A stretch of DNA of 64,000 nucleotides, from the NCBI GenBank assembly GCA_020744225.1, contig JAGMWG010000028.1, positions 1-64,000 on the forward strand, written 5' to 3'. Position numbers and translations under genes: made by a program. This document shows, piece after piece, positions 1 to 10,791 of this stretch. Every line of letters starts with the position of its first letter. Within the stretch, counting starts at the first letter, position 1. The notes under the pieces are model-generated. The model searched no databases and was not told the DNA's origin. It was given only the letters and a program-made list of their open reading frames with translations. The stretch comes from Paraphoma chrysanthemicola (lineage: Eukaryota > Ascomycota > Dothideomycetes > Pleosporales > Phaeosphaeriaceae).

Positions 1-1028
1 GAACGGCCGCGCCGCTAGCTTCTGCAAGCGCTCGAGACATCGCTAATCCGACTCGGGATTGGGAGCAGTGCCAAGACCCTCAGGGCCACGCGTCAGTCCA
101 GCCAACGCGTTTCCAGCGTCGAAGCCAGCCATCTTGTACATTTCGAGACGCGGTCCAACGCACAGCGACGCCCACTTTGTGACGTAGACACATACCATTA
201 CGACACCCTCGGGCTCCAGAACCCGCTGGTGTTCTCTCCGCTGACCGAACGAAAGACCTCATCAAGCCCACCACGTCTCGAGTCCACCGGCGCCGATCCC
301 TAGACCAAGCCGCAGCGAGCTCTAGTCTCGGCTCGTTGAAGGGGAATACAATGTGATGGAAGGATGTAAGATAAGATAGAGCGCGGCGGGCCTGGAAATC
401 GAAGCCTGCGCTTCGGCAAGTGGGTTCAACCGAGCGCTACTGGCGAAACGCCGTCGTTGCAAGCGCATACGAAGGTGGAAAGGCTCTGCATGTTTTAGTG
501 ATACAGTTGTCGTATGGTCAAACAACCAGCGGCTTCTTACATGTGCACTGCAATTTCTAGGGCTATAGAAAGGTGCTTCAGTTCGACCTCTGACGGTCGT
601 GAGTTCTGTATTGTTCATGCTCGTGAGGGATGAGTACTAGCAGAGCTGTGGTGGTGGCCATGCATGGCAAGACCCTACACTATCTAGAGCTGCATACAGC
701 ACTCTTTTCTTCAACCATAATTACACACCGTCGCCTCGGGCGCGTGTGTGTGGTCGGTGCGGGTCGGCCATCCTCCCGGCTGGTGCCGAGAAGATGTCAT
801 GCATACCAGCTAAGGTCCGTGAGTCATGAACCGATGGTACCAACAGGTCAGGTACCTAGTACGCGCTATCGCATATCGCTTCAGCCTTGCGTGTTGTATG
901 GGTTATGCGTACTGCACATGTCTCGCACAAAGGTTTAGAGAGAGGGAGAATAACAGAGCAAAGTAGAAAGCGATTTAGGAGAAATATCCATCCAACCACA
1001 GCCGTCCTCTAACTGACTTTGCCACCTG
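1..1028. other. Outer part of left arm without a supported gene
   Basis: Open frames here (80-274, 322-618 on minus; 630-938 on plus) are short, overlap on both strands and show no recognisable domain or intron structure. I do not support a gene. Confidence 0.5.
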
Positions 1029-1913
1029 TCAAATTTCTATGTACTTGGCAGCAGATTCGTAGTGGTTAAAGCATGTCACAGTAGTAGGATGCTGTGCACC
1101 AAGAGCCTTGACATACCCACTGTATGCTCGCTGATACAGTTCAAGTGCAGCAGGGTAGTACCGCTGTCGATGGAAGAGGAAAGCTAGATGGTATATGCTG
1201 GTGAGCGTGTGTGGGTGCTCTAGCCCAAGTACCCTCTCGTACCTTTTCAGCGACTGTCGACACAGTCTCTCAGCCTTGATATATAGCCCTTGACGACCCA
1301 GTACTTGACCGAGAAGGTCTAAAGCCTTCAGCTTGTCCACTCCGTCGCCGTCGCCGTCGCCGCTCTGGCTTTCGTGACTCTCTACCAGCCTACGGATCAC
1401 CTCCTCTGCGGTCTTGTACCTTCCTTGCGCAATTAGCAAAACACCCAGATCGTACAACTTGTCCGAGGACTCCGAAGAGCTGTATCCGATCGACGTCTCT
1501 GCCCTGAAGATATGCTCCCGCAGGCGCTCTTCCTTATCTTGTGTGTATCGGGGTCGTGCATCGACGTCTATCTGGCTTTCGAAGGCGCTCGATGTATGAA
1601 TAGAGCCGGATCGGAGGTTCGGAAGAGATCGATATGCGAGGGCTGGACTTTGGCCAGCGAAGACACTGCCTTGAGGCCGGACGATACTCGAGACTGACGA
1701 TAGGGCAGGAGAGGGCATCTGCGGACTCTGCGCGGCGTGGTAAACAACCCCTGGCGAGAAGATCGAAGCTGCCGGCGAGTGTACGGAGATTATCGCGGGA
1801 GAGCCTCGCTCGGAGATCGTATGGCATCCTACAACAGAGGAATCGTACCTTTTCACGTCCCGACTTACATGCCGCTGGACTCGGGGCGTATAGAAAGCTC
1901 TCGACCACTTCAT
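1029..1913 (-). CDS. TPR-repeat protein, left-arm copy
   Basis: The 294-residue frame has a Ser/Pro-rich N-terminal half (about residues 35-120) and a C-terminal half of helical repeats. The motifs DLGVLLIAQGRYKTAEEVI, LGRQGLYIKAERLCRQSL followed by LGLEHPHTLTSIYHLA, and LGAQHPTTVTC are the fungal kinesin-light-chain-like TPR pattern (about residues 145-290) usual at the C-terminus of NB-ARC receptors. A GACGGC microsatellite encodes an Asp-Gly run near residue 190. No NB-ARC or catalytic domain is present, so it is a stand-alone TPR protein or a receptor fragment. The start is uncertain: a second overlapping frame is open at the 5' end and tested introns there did not give a clean joined frame. 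An identical copy lies at 11760-12644. Confidence 0.6.
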   Translation of the reverse strand: MKWSRAFYTPRVQRHVSRDVKRYDSSVVGCHTISERGSPAIISVHSPAASIFSPGVVYHAAQSPQMPSPALSSVSSIVRPQGSVFAGQSPALAYRSLPNLRSGSIHTSSAFESQIDVDARPRYTQDKEERLREHIFRAETSIGYSSSESSDKLYDLGVLLIAQGRYKTAEEVIRRLVESHESQSGDGDGDGVDKLKALDLLGQVLGRQGLYIKAERLCRQSLKRYERVLGLEHPHTLTSIYHLAFLFHRQRYYPAALELYQRAYSGYVKALGAQHPTTVTCFNHYESAAKYIEI

Positions 1914-2122
1914 TCCTCTTCATCCATCGTTCGATCTTCTGCGGCGGCACTACGCTACCTCATCACGGAAATGGAGCATTATTCAAAACAACCAACCAGC
2001 CATCGCTCGGACCGGGACAGCACAGCGCTGTGGTACCTCCATTTATGTGAGATACCGAGGCGAACTTTGTACCTTTGTGCGAACCTCTTCAGTCACTCTA
2101 TCCCACCAATCCCTATCGCAAT

Positions 2123-2881
2123 CTATATATGAACGAAGAAGACAAGAAGGGCAACAATGCTAGCACCTACAATGGACACGCCGACCGCAGCCTTAGCCTT
2201 CTTCGCATACCTCTTCGGATCAGGGTCCTCGCCCTTGACAACAGGAGCAGGCGACACCGATGGAACAACGCCCGGTGAAGGCGCGCTCATCGCTGGCGAG
2301 CCGCTGGTAAGGAGCGTGGAGCCGGCTTCCGATCCGGTTCCGGTTGTCGGTGGAAGGCTGGTCTTTGGTCCAGAATATGTTGTGGTAATGCTTGGTAGCG
2401 GCGTTATATGAGACGAGTATATTCTCGGAAGGCTCTCAGCGGCGAAAGCTTGGGTACACAGGACATCGAAGTTAAGAACCTGCGATCTTAAGCAACGGAT
2501 GAGTTTATGACAGAGCGATCGTAGACTTACGTCTGGATTCGACCAAAAGTCCATGCAAAGCGATAGCATTTGAATGGTCAGAGCGTTCTTTTGAAGACTC
2601 AGGGCGTCACGTTGGAGCTGGAGACTTTCTCCGGTCCATATTACGCCGATGATGGTCCAGGCCAGAGCGAGAACGCTGATGAACGCAGTTCCAGCTGCGC
2701 GGGCTCTTTTCAAACGCTCTCCTCGAGGTGGAAGACGGAATATCCCTTGTTTTGGTTGAGGTGTTGGCGATGCTGATAGATTTGGCGAAACCGGCGTTTT
2801 TGGCTTCATTTCTTCTCCGCCAATCAGTGAAGCGGGTGAAATGGCGTCCACATGTGTCGATGGTCCTTTCGGCTCGGCCAT
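2123..2881 (-). CDS. Two-TM hypothetical protein, left-arm copy
   Basis: Not recognised as a known family. The unspliced frame is 252 residues. A hydrophobic segment lies at about residues 62-83 (FISVLALAWTIIGVIW) and another at the extreme C-terminus (about 230-251), separated by a Ser/Thr/Pro-rich stretch; the N-terminus is polar and Pro-rich with a basic patch before the first segment. A likely 51-nt intron lies at 2480-2530 with a GTAAGT donor and CAG acceptor. It is a multiple of three with no stop, so spliced (235 aa) and unspliced forms both stay in frame. The gene points the same way as the TPR gene 210 bp downstream. An identical copy lies at 10792-11550. Confidence 0.6.
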   Translation of the reverse strand: MAEPKGPSTHVDAISPASLIGGEEMKPKTPVSPNLSASPTPQPKQGIFRLPPRGERLKRARAAGTAFISVLALAWTIIGVIWTGESLQLQRDALSLQKNALTIQMLSLCMDFWSNPDVSLRSLCHKLIRCLRSQVLNFDVLCTQAFAAESLPRIYSSHITPLPSITTTYSGPKTSLPPTTGTGSEAGSTLLTSGSPAMSAPSPGVVPSVSPAPVVKGEDPDPKRYAKKAKAAVGVSIVGASIVALLVFFVHI

Positions 2882-4092
2882 AGTAGAGACTAGATTCTTC
2901 TGTCTTGAATGGGAATGTGCCCGTTACTCTTGGTGAATACGACTCTCCGAGTTGAGAAGCGGATTAAGTAGAGTATGTAGAGTATCTACCACTAACCTTC
3001 GTAAGACGCGACGAAAGTTGTAAGTGAAGTCCGTTAATGCTCTCGCAGTAGTGTATTATGAGTTTGAATGGCATGCGAAAAGTGCGAAGCATGAAGAGAA
3101 GGAATAGACTTCGCGGCCTCAGCTGCGTCGTGCTCAGCCACGCTTATTGTTGTACGTCCGAACGCCCGCCATTATGAACGTCCAATCATAGCATTGTGAT
3201 ATTCGTGCCTGGGTTCAGCTGACTATGGGAATGCAGCTTAATGATCAGCTGATGGGAAGTGTGGGACGATGATAAGGTTTCAACGTGGGCTCGGGACGTG
3301 TCTAGCCGGTGTTAAGACCCACGAAGGGACCTCGCTACCTTAAGTAATAACGCACTAGACTCTAGGCGTTGGCGAGACTTAAGTAGCTAACTTAGTCATT
3401 TTGGTTGCGTTGGGTGGGCGACTCGTTGTGAACCACGTTAGTTTGTATACAAATCGGATTTTAGAGTGTTATTGTCCTTGAGCGTGTGATTGCCCTTGAG
3501 CTGATCGGCCCATGCTTCGTTGCAAAAGTGTTCGAAAGAAGCTTCAGGGCCGGGTAACCCTTCTCTCATATGTCCAAGAGATGTAGCGCTACGCACTCCA
3601 TATCCCTTCACAGCGTTCGCGTGCGGCTGCTAAGTTCGGCCATTAGATTTCCAGCCACATATGGTTTGCGGCCACCATACTCCTTTAACATTGCCGGCCC
3701 CCGCTTCTTGACCATGGCCCCTACCAATAACCTTACCGAGCTCAATGGAGTGCGTACAGGGGTCTGGAAGCCAGGTGTCTGCTGGTCTCTATCATGATAT
3801 TATTTTCTATTTATATGGCAGCTGCGATGCAAACATCAACTCTTTGTTTTGCCTTTCTATCCCTGCAGCTGAATGCCCCATTAGCGACACCCAATCAACC
3901 CACCGCCTCCTGCGTAAGACTGTTTCATGAACCGACAATGTATCTGTGCTGGTTTTATTGCCAAGGAACCTAATGACTGCATCGTCGCCTCGTCGTATTA
4001 TAATGTCTCACGTATTGAAGACTAATTGGTGGTTCAGACAGTAAGCGAGGTCGTGGGTGCAGCCACATGTGTCAGCTTTCAGCTAGTTCAAC
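2882..4092. other. Long divergent intergenic region, left arm
   Basis: The region lies between the two-TM gene (leftward) and the hydrolase gene (rightward). It contains only short frames without recognisable domains. It must hold both promoters and is duplicated exactly at 9581-10791. Confidence 0.5.
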
Positions 4093-4100
4093 TATTTATA
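4093..4100 (+). promoter_or_regulatory. TATA-like box of the left hydrolase gene
   Basis: TATTTATA lies about 140 bp before the proposed ATG at 4241 in otherwise unpatterned DNA. It is inside the inverted repeat, so both hydrolase genes start from the same promoter sequence. Confidence 0.45.
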
Positions 4101-4240
4101 AGACAACCAAAGCCTTTTGCACTAGGTTGAGCCTGAACAATAACCAAGATAACAGCAGGAGCTCCTACTATTTGCAAGTTTTCCGTGAGTCGCAGCTGTT
4201 CGAATATACACATTGTATTCTACTTTAGGATATCCTGCAA

Positions 4241-6630
4241 ATGGTAAGATCATCCATTCTAATAGAAGCAATCGCTAGAAGACATCTAGGAAGGTCAGAC
4301 TGAGCGCCTGGAGTACCCATTTCTTCAACTCGTTTCTGCTCCGTCAGAACCTCACAAGCTGGAGTAAGGAAGCTATATCCCTGACTGTATTCGAAGCTGA
4401 ACGATACTGCAGTATTGTATTCGTCCACGGATTAAACCCTTTCGGTCGACCTCGTCACCCTTTCGAGACATGGGAACGTACCGAAGGTGGGCCGTTTTGG
4501 CCCCGGGATTTCTTGGGTCAGGATACTCCGTCTGCCCGCATATTTCTCTATGGGTACAATTCGAATGTAAACAGTACGGAGCCAGTATCAGTGGATCGTA
4601 TCACTGACCATGCGAACAATCTACTGCTCCTCTTGGACAGTGAGCGGGAATCCGATGTATATCACCCTGCATTTCTCCTCCTTGATACTGATTGCTAACA
4701 TAGGCTAGGATTATTATCAATTGAAGATAATATTTATTGGGCATAGTTTAGGCGGATTGGTCATCAAACAGGTTTGTATACGATGGTTTTTTGTTCACCT
4801 ACAGTTTGTTAATAGAGAGATAGGCCCTTCTGAATGCCATAAACAATCGAGCGTATTCATCGATCCAGAATGCGACATTTGGACTTGTCTTCTTCGCCTG
4901 TCCTCATCATGGCGCAAAAGGAGTCGAACTGGGGCTCTTAGCCGCCAAATTGATACGGATTCTTTCAAGAGGCGGGGCGAGCAATGAGTTGCTTGAGTCA
5001 CTGAAGCACAACTCGCTCTTTACGAAGCAGATGTCTGAGCAATTTCAGCAGAGACTAGAGGACTACAAGGTCATCAGCTTTACAGAAACGCTGCCCCTGC
5101 GTCTTGGAAGCTCCGGCATTGCAAGGGCAGACACTGTAAGTCTTTCATTTCTCTCAAATCACAATGATGTACCATTGATCAACCTTCCAGATCATCGTTG
5201 AACGTGAATCTTCCATCCTCGGCCTTCCTGGCACCCGTGAGACACAGGTCAGTTTGGGCGCAGACCATTCAAGCATTTGTAAGTATGGAAGTAGGGGAGG
5301 GATGTACAAGATTGTATCCAAAACCATTGCCAAAATGGCAAAGCAAGCCATCGGTACGGCAGATGCATATGCGGCTCCACCACCTGTCCACCCAAGTCCT
5401 TCTCCTCGACCGCCATCCGACTATCCGCATCGTAATGCATCAAGTTCAAATTCTTTGTATGGAGATGCATATGGTTTGCAGCCACAGGCATCTTCAAAAG
5501 TACACGGTGTTGTATTCCAACCGAAGAATTCCGACGCAGTGTCACAGCAGCTTGCCGAGCACAAAAACATGGCCTGCTGGGAGCACGCAAAAAAGTTGGC
5601 GTATGATGAATTTGAGGAAAATCGCAGGATAAATCCCAACAGTCCCGAGACTATGGAAGCAGCTTACGAAATCGCGTTCTTGAATTCAAAGCTGGAACCC
5701 ATGAACGAAACGGGAGGATGGGCGCGCTGGGTAGCGAACGAGTGTAAGAGGGCTCTTGGGGCTGACCACGCCGTGTTGATGAGAGCCGAAAACATCATAG
5801 CCCAAGCAATGATCTGTCGAGGCCGCAACTCTGAGGCGGAGGCATTGGCGTCTAATGTCTTCCTTCGGCAGCGTGATTCGTTAGGTGCAGATCACATTGA
5901 CACGCTTGACACGCAGTCCACCCTTGCGGTTGCATGCGATAAGCTTGGCCGCAAAAAGGAAGCCATCGAAAGGCTGGACAAGAGATTGGAGTCGCTGAAA
6001 AAAATCTTCGGGGAAAAGCACATCAAGACGTATGTTGGACAGCTGGAAATGCTGAAAACCGCCTTCCCGGTTGATTTAGATCCTTTTCGTTTTGCACCGG
6101 TCAATCAGAATGCGAAGAATGTAGTAGCAAACATTCTCAAGGAGATAAAAGAAGTCCATGGCCCCTCTCACCCTATGGCGGTCGAAGCACTCCGTTTATT
6201 AGGGACGTGGAAATCCAACGAAGGAAACTTCACAGACGCCATCGATGACCTCCGGAGCGCTCTAGCGACAGCAGAGAGAACCTGGGGTCCCAATCATCCC
6301 GAAACATCGCTTTGTGCGGCTATGATCGGATGCTGCTATTACAAACAACAGCAGCACGACCAGGCCACCCCATGGCTACGAAGGTATCTGGATTTTATCT
6401 CGAGGGGTTCTGACGACAAAACTCCAGAGATAAAAGCAATCCTGCATGTTATTGCATATTCTGGGTTAGGTGGAAAGACGAAGGATACGGCACAAGCTCT
6501 CAAGGATTTTGAGCGCCTGTCGCTGGCGTATGAAGGCGAAAGTTGTCAAGAAGCAGATCAAGTAAAAAAGATGGCTAACCTTATTGCGGTAGCTGCTCAG
6601 TTTAAGGGAAAGTCGAGTAAGTGGATCTAA
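4241..6630 (+). CDS. Alpha/beta-hydrolase (NLR effector type) fused to TPR region
   Basis: This is a spliced gene of about 726 aa. Phase-0 introns at 4657-4708, 4772-4823 and 5136-5190 (52, 52, 55 nt) join VFVHGLNPFGRP, the nucleophile elbow IFIGHSLGGLVIKQ (Ser near residue 135), FFACPHHGAKG and SILGLPGTRETQV. This is the serine-hydrolase domain found as effector of fungal NLR-like proteins. After residue about 305 the frame leaves the inverted repeat and continues with a Pro-rich linker and TPR repeats (GADHIDTLDTQSTLA, GPSHPMAVEALRLLG, GPNHPETSLCAA). No NB-ARC domain is present. The start is tentative: ATG 4241-4243 directly precedes GTAAGA, and an intron 4244-4293 with a non-ideal AAG acceptor would put the start in frame; the frame is open only from 4279. 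The TPR part may sense a ligand while the hydrolase acts on lipid; this is inferred. Confidence 0.75.
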
Positions 6631-7365
6631 GCTAATAGTTTTATGCATAACTGGCGCTGCTGCGCTATACGGTGGAAATGGAGACTCGATGGGGAGCCGT
6701 CAGAGATCTCATCACAAACAATTAGTTGGTTCTTCACTATCCCTACACTTTACACTATCGCTTTGCATGCCTCGTCCGGCTATGAACCCCACGGTTTGAA
6801 CGCTTAGGAGCGCTGAGGTCACGTTGAGACGTCTGATCACTATTCCAGCTCTTTCCTGCTTCCGCCACTACAAACACTCTACAGCATATCCGATCTGCCC
6901 CAGTTGTGAACACCACACCGTTTAACAAATGATTTCTTATCCCAAATAACCTGCTTCATAGCTTCCTTGACGCCGACACTCAAATCGACTCGCTTTTCGT
7001 TATCATATCCTCGCCCGTCCAGAAACACATGTACTCATTGAGCAATAAGTAGCTGCTCGCCATAGACTCGTTATCCTCCAGAACCCAGCATGGACGATGC
7101 TTATGCCGGTCGCAGAACGTTCGTTGTTGCTCAACGGTCACTAGGAAGGTCCTTGCGTCTCGTTTCTCGTCTCGTTACCGTTCTCGCCCGTACCTTTTAG
7201 TAATGCTTTCCTCATTCTATATATTACGCTATATAAAGGAACACATTATAACATTTTGGATTACTAACGTATTCCACTATCGAGTGGCATCATTTCTCCA
7301 AAATCGAAGCTTCTTTTTCCATTTTGCCATAGCGCTGGAGAGGTGAAGCACTTTGAAGGGTGAAC
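6631..7365. other. Spacer of the palindrome, no gene seen
   Basis: This is AT-richer DNA after the TAA of the hydrolase-TPR gene. I see no gene, domain or repeat until the TPR relic. Confidence 0.5.
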
Positions 7366-7588
7366 ACAGGCACAAGTTCGAGGGTGCTTGGGGACGAGCA
7401 TCCAGACACGCTAACCAGTATAAACAATCTCGCATTTACGTTGAAGGGCTAAGGCCGCAACTGCGAGGCTATTTTACTTACAGAAAAATGCTCCTAGCTG
7501 CGAAAACACGTTCTTCGCACTCAACACCCGTGGACAACATTATCGTTAGAAACTTTAAAGGAGTGGCAAGTGGAGCACAACAAGATAG
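7366..7588 (+). pseudogene. Decayed TPR repeat fragment in the palindrome spacer
   Basis: In one frame (codons starting at 7387) the DNA reads LGDEHPDTLTSINNLAFTLKG, a stop, GRNCEAILLTEKCS, another stop, then RKHVLRTQHP and LSLETLKEWQ. This is the core of a fungal kinesin-light-chain-type TPR unit pair (G-x-E-H-P-D-T-L-T-S-x-N-N-L-A). Both stops are single-base changes from sense codons expected there. It is a piece of a former NLR or TPR gene in the unique spacer, not similar enough to the intact TPR region at 5.4-6.6 kb to be a simple duplicate. Confidence 0.75.
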
Positions 7589-8065
7589 GCGTATTAAAGG
7601 ATTCAATTTGCATATTATATGGTTATGAGTTTCTTATTTACAGCGGCAGGATAGTCATATCCATTTCGCTGCGGATCTCTTTTACGGAGCATGACGGATA
7701 CCGCTCCTTTTTGAGATGATCGTACTCGTCTGCGTCGAATGGGTTTAAGAAACTAACGCGGCGAGATATGATGGATATAGATCGAGTTTGACGTTGTTAA
7801 CGAGTGACTTGCTCTTGACGAGTGACTTGTTCGAGATGCACGGGAAAAGACAATGCGGTTCAGAGAATCCAAGGATTATAGTGCAGAATACATAGATATC
7901 GATTTAGAATGAAAAAATGGCGGCATTCGCACATTTCCGTCTCTTAACCACGGTTACCACAGACATACCTGAAAATCCACGCTGTATCCGCCAGATGGTA
8001 CCAAAAGTCCGGGATCTCTCATCTTCAATCCACCCTTCCTCCAAATTCAAAGTTCATTCCGATCC
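7589..8065. other. Spacer remainder, no gene seen
   Basis: This stretch lies downstream of the relic and runs to the stop of the right-hand hydrolase gene. I see no open frame of note. Confidence 0.5.
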
Positions 8066-9432
8066 CTAGAAAATCGACGACCCGCACGTACAGAACCGGG
8101 AGTAGCACCGACACCCCGTCCCAATCCTACCCATCCGATCAATCGAGTCCGAACTCGCCTGCATCCCCTGCTCAGACAGCCTTACCCTCATCCTAGATAG
8201 CTCCTTCTCCCGCGCAACATTTGCAAGCCGCGCCTCATACATTTGCTGCTGCTGTGCTAGCTCTCGCATCTCTGCATCACGCTGGACGAACTGGCTCATT
8301 ACCGGTACACCTGCCGTACCGATGGCTTGCTTTGCCATTTTGGCAATGGTTTTGGATACAATCTTGTACATCCCTCCCCTACTTCCATACTTACAAATGC
8401 TTGAATGGTCTGCGCCCAAACTGACCTGTGTCTCACGGGTGCCAGGAAGGCCGAGGATGGAAGATTCACGTTCAACGATGATCTGGAAGGTTGATCAATG
8501 GTACATCATTGTGATTTGAGAGAAATGAAAGACTTACAGTGTCTGCCCTTGCAATGCCGGAGCTTCCAAGACGCAGGGGCAGCGTTTCTGTAAAGCTGAT
8601 GACCTTGTAGTCCTCTAGTCTCTGCTGAAATTGCTCAGACATCTGCTTCGTAAAGAGCGAGTTGTGCTTCAGTGACTCAAGCAACTCATTGCTCGCCCCG
8701 CCTCTTGAAAGAATCCGTATCAATTTGGCGGCTAAGAGCCCCAGTTCGACTCCTTTTGCGCCATGATGAGGACAGGCGAAGAAGACAAGTCCAAATGTCG
8801 CATTCTGGATCGATGAATACGCTCGATTGTTTATGGCATTCAGAAGGGCCTATCTCTCTATTAACAAACTGTAGGTGAACAAAAAACCATCGTATACAAA
8901 CCTGTTTGATGACCAATCCGCCTAAACTATGCCCAATAAATATTATCTTCGATTGATAATAATCCTAGCCTATGTTAGCAATCAGTATCAAGGAGGAGAA
9001 ATGCAGGGTGATATACATCGGATTCCCGCTCACTGTCCAAGAGGAGCAGTAGATTGTTCGCATGGTCAGTGATACGATCCACTGATACTGGCTCCGTACT
9101 GTTTACATTCGAATTGTACCCATAGAGAAATATGCGGGCAGACGGAGTATCCTGACCCAAGAAATCCCGGGGCCAAAACGGCCCACCTTCGGTACGTTCC
9201 CATGTCTCGAAAGGGTGACGAGGTCGACCGAAAGGGTTTAATCCGTGGACGAATACAATACTGCAGTATCGTTCAGCTTCGAATACAGTCAGGGATATAG
9301 CTTCCTTACTCCAGCTTGTGAGGTTCTGACGGAGCAGAAACGAGTTGAAGAAATGGGTACTCCAGGCGCTCAGTCTGACCTTCCTAGATGTCTTCTAGCG
9401 ATTGCTTCTATTAGAATGGATGATCTTACCAT
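8066..9432 (-). CDS. Alpha/beta-hydrolase with short coiled-coil, Cys-rich tail
   Basis: The first part is the mirror of the left gene, with introns at 8965-9016, 8850-8901 and 8483-8537 and the same hydrolase motifs (VHGLNPFGRP, GHSLGG, CPHHGAKG). At the repeat edge (8311) the frame stays open without a break but goes into a different tail of about 80 residues. The tail has a Q/E/R-rich amphipathic stretch (about MRELAQQQQMYEARLANVAR and onward) that looks like a coiled coil, then ends GCRCYSRFCTCGSSIF. The four closely spaced Cys could be acylated, which is inferred. Predicted length is about 385 aa. The start has the same uncertainty as in the left copy. This is an effector without receptor domain. 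Confidence 0.75.
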
Positions 9433-9572
9433 TTGCAGGATATCCTAAAGTAGAATACAATGTGTATATTCGAACAGCTGCGACTCACGGAAAACTTGCA
9501 AATAGTAGGAGCTCCTGCTGTTATCTTGGTTATTGTTCAGGCTCAACCTAGTGCAAAAGGCTTTGGTTGTCT

Positions 9573-9580
9573 TATAAATA
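9573..9580 (-). promoter_or_regulatory. TATA-like box of the right hydrolase gene
   Basis: Exact mirror of 4093-4100, read on the minus strand, about 140 bp before the proposed ATG at 9432. Confidence 0.45.
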
Positions 9581-10791
9581 GTTGAACTAGCTGAAAGCTG
9601 ACACATGTGGCTGCACCCACGACCTCGCTTACTGTCTGAACCACCAATTAGTCTTCAATACGTGAGACATTATAATACGACGAGGCGACGATGCAGTCAT
9701 TAGGTTCCTTGGCAATAAAACCAGCACAGATACATTGTCGGTTCATGAAACAGTCTTACGCAGGAGGCGGTGGGTTGATTGGGTGTCGCTAATGGGGCAT
9801 TCAGCTGCAGGGATAGAAAGGCAAAACAAAGAGTTGATGTTTGCATCGCAGCTGCCATATAAATAGAAAATAATATCATGATAGAGACCAGCAGACACCT
9901 GGCTTCCAGACCCCTGTACGCACTCCATTGAGCTCGGTAAGGTTATTGGTAGGGGCCATGGTCAAGAAGCGGGGGCCGGCAATGTTAAAGGAGTATGGTG
10001 GCCGCAAACCATATGTGGCTGGAAATCTAATGGCCGAACTTAGCAGCCGCACGCGAACGCTGTGAAGGGATATGGAGTGCGTAGCGCTACATCTCTTGGA
10101 CATATGAGAGAAGGGTTACCCGGCCCTGAAGCTTCTTTCGAACACTTTTGCAACGAAGCATGGGCCGATCAGCTCAAGGGCAATCACACGCTCAAGGACA
10201 ATAACACTCTAAAATCCGATTTGTATACAAACTAACGTGGTTCACAACGAGTCGCCCACCCAACGCAACCAAAATGACTAAGTTAGCTACTTAAGTCTCG
10301 CCAACGCCTAGAGTCTAGTGCGTTATTACTTAAGGTAGCGAGGTCCCTTCGTGGGTCTTAACACCGGCTAGACACGTCCCGAGCCCACGTTGAAACCTTA
10401 TCATCGTCCCACACTTCCCATCAGCTGATCATTAAGCTGCATTCCCATAGTCAGCTGAACCCAGGCACGAATATCACAATGCTATGATTGGACGTTCATA
10501 ATGGCGGGCGTTCGGACGTACAACAATAAGCGTGGCTGAGCACGACGCAGCTGAGGCCGCGAAGTCTATTCCTTCTCTTCATGCTTCGCACTTTTCGCAT
10601 GCCATTCAAACTCATAATACACTACTGCGAGAGCATTAACGGACTTCACTTACAACTTTCGTCGCGTCTTACGAAGGTTAGTGGTAGATACTCTACATAC
10701 TCTACTTAATCCGCTTCTCAACTCGGAGAGTCGTATTCACCAAGAGTAACGGGCACATTCCCATTCAAGACAGAAGAATCTAGTCTCTACT
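9581..10791. other. Long divergent intergenic region, right arm
   Basis: Mirror of 2882-4092, between the hydrolase gene (leftward) and the two-TM gene (rightward). No supported gene. Confidence 0.5.

Larger units (their letters stand above)
1..5362. repeat. Left arm of a giant inverted repeat
   Basis: Position n pairs with position 13673-n on the opposite strand. All translated frames of this stretch recur letter for letter in 8311-13672 in reverse orientation. Identity stops at 5362/8311, where the sequences read acggcag|atgcat on the left and acggcag|gtgtac on the right. The arm reaches base 1, so it may extend outside the window. It holds a TPR gene, a two-TM gene and the promoter plus N-terminal exons of a hydrolase gene. 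I saw no difference between arms in the stretches compared, which implies recent duplication, active gene conversion or an assembly fold-back. Confidence 0.97.

Noticed and set aside
322..938. Frames of 98 and 102 codons in the outer arm
   Set aside because: No domain, opposite strands, mirrored only because the arm is repeated.
7353..7628. 91-codon open frame in the spacer
   Set aside because: It starts at TTG and reads out of frame over the TPR relic; the homologous frame has stops, so this is a shadow.
8311..8320. Splice donor at the palindrome edge (cag|gtgtac)
   Set aside because: The frame stays open without splicing to a sensible end, and no matching acceptor improves the protein.
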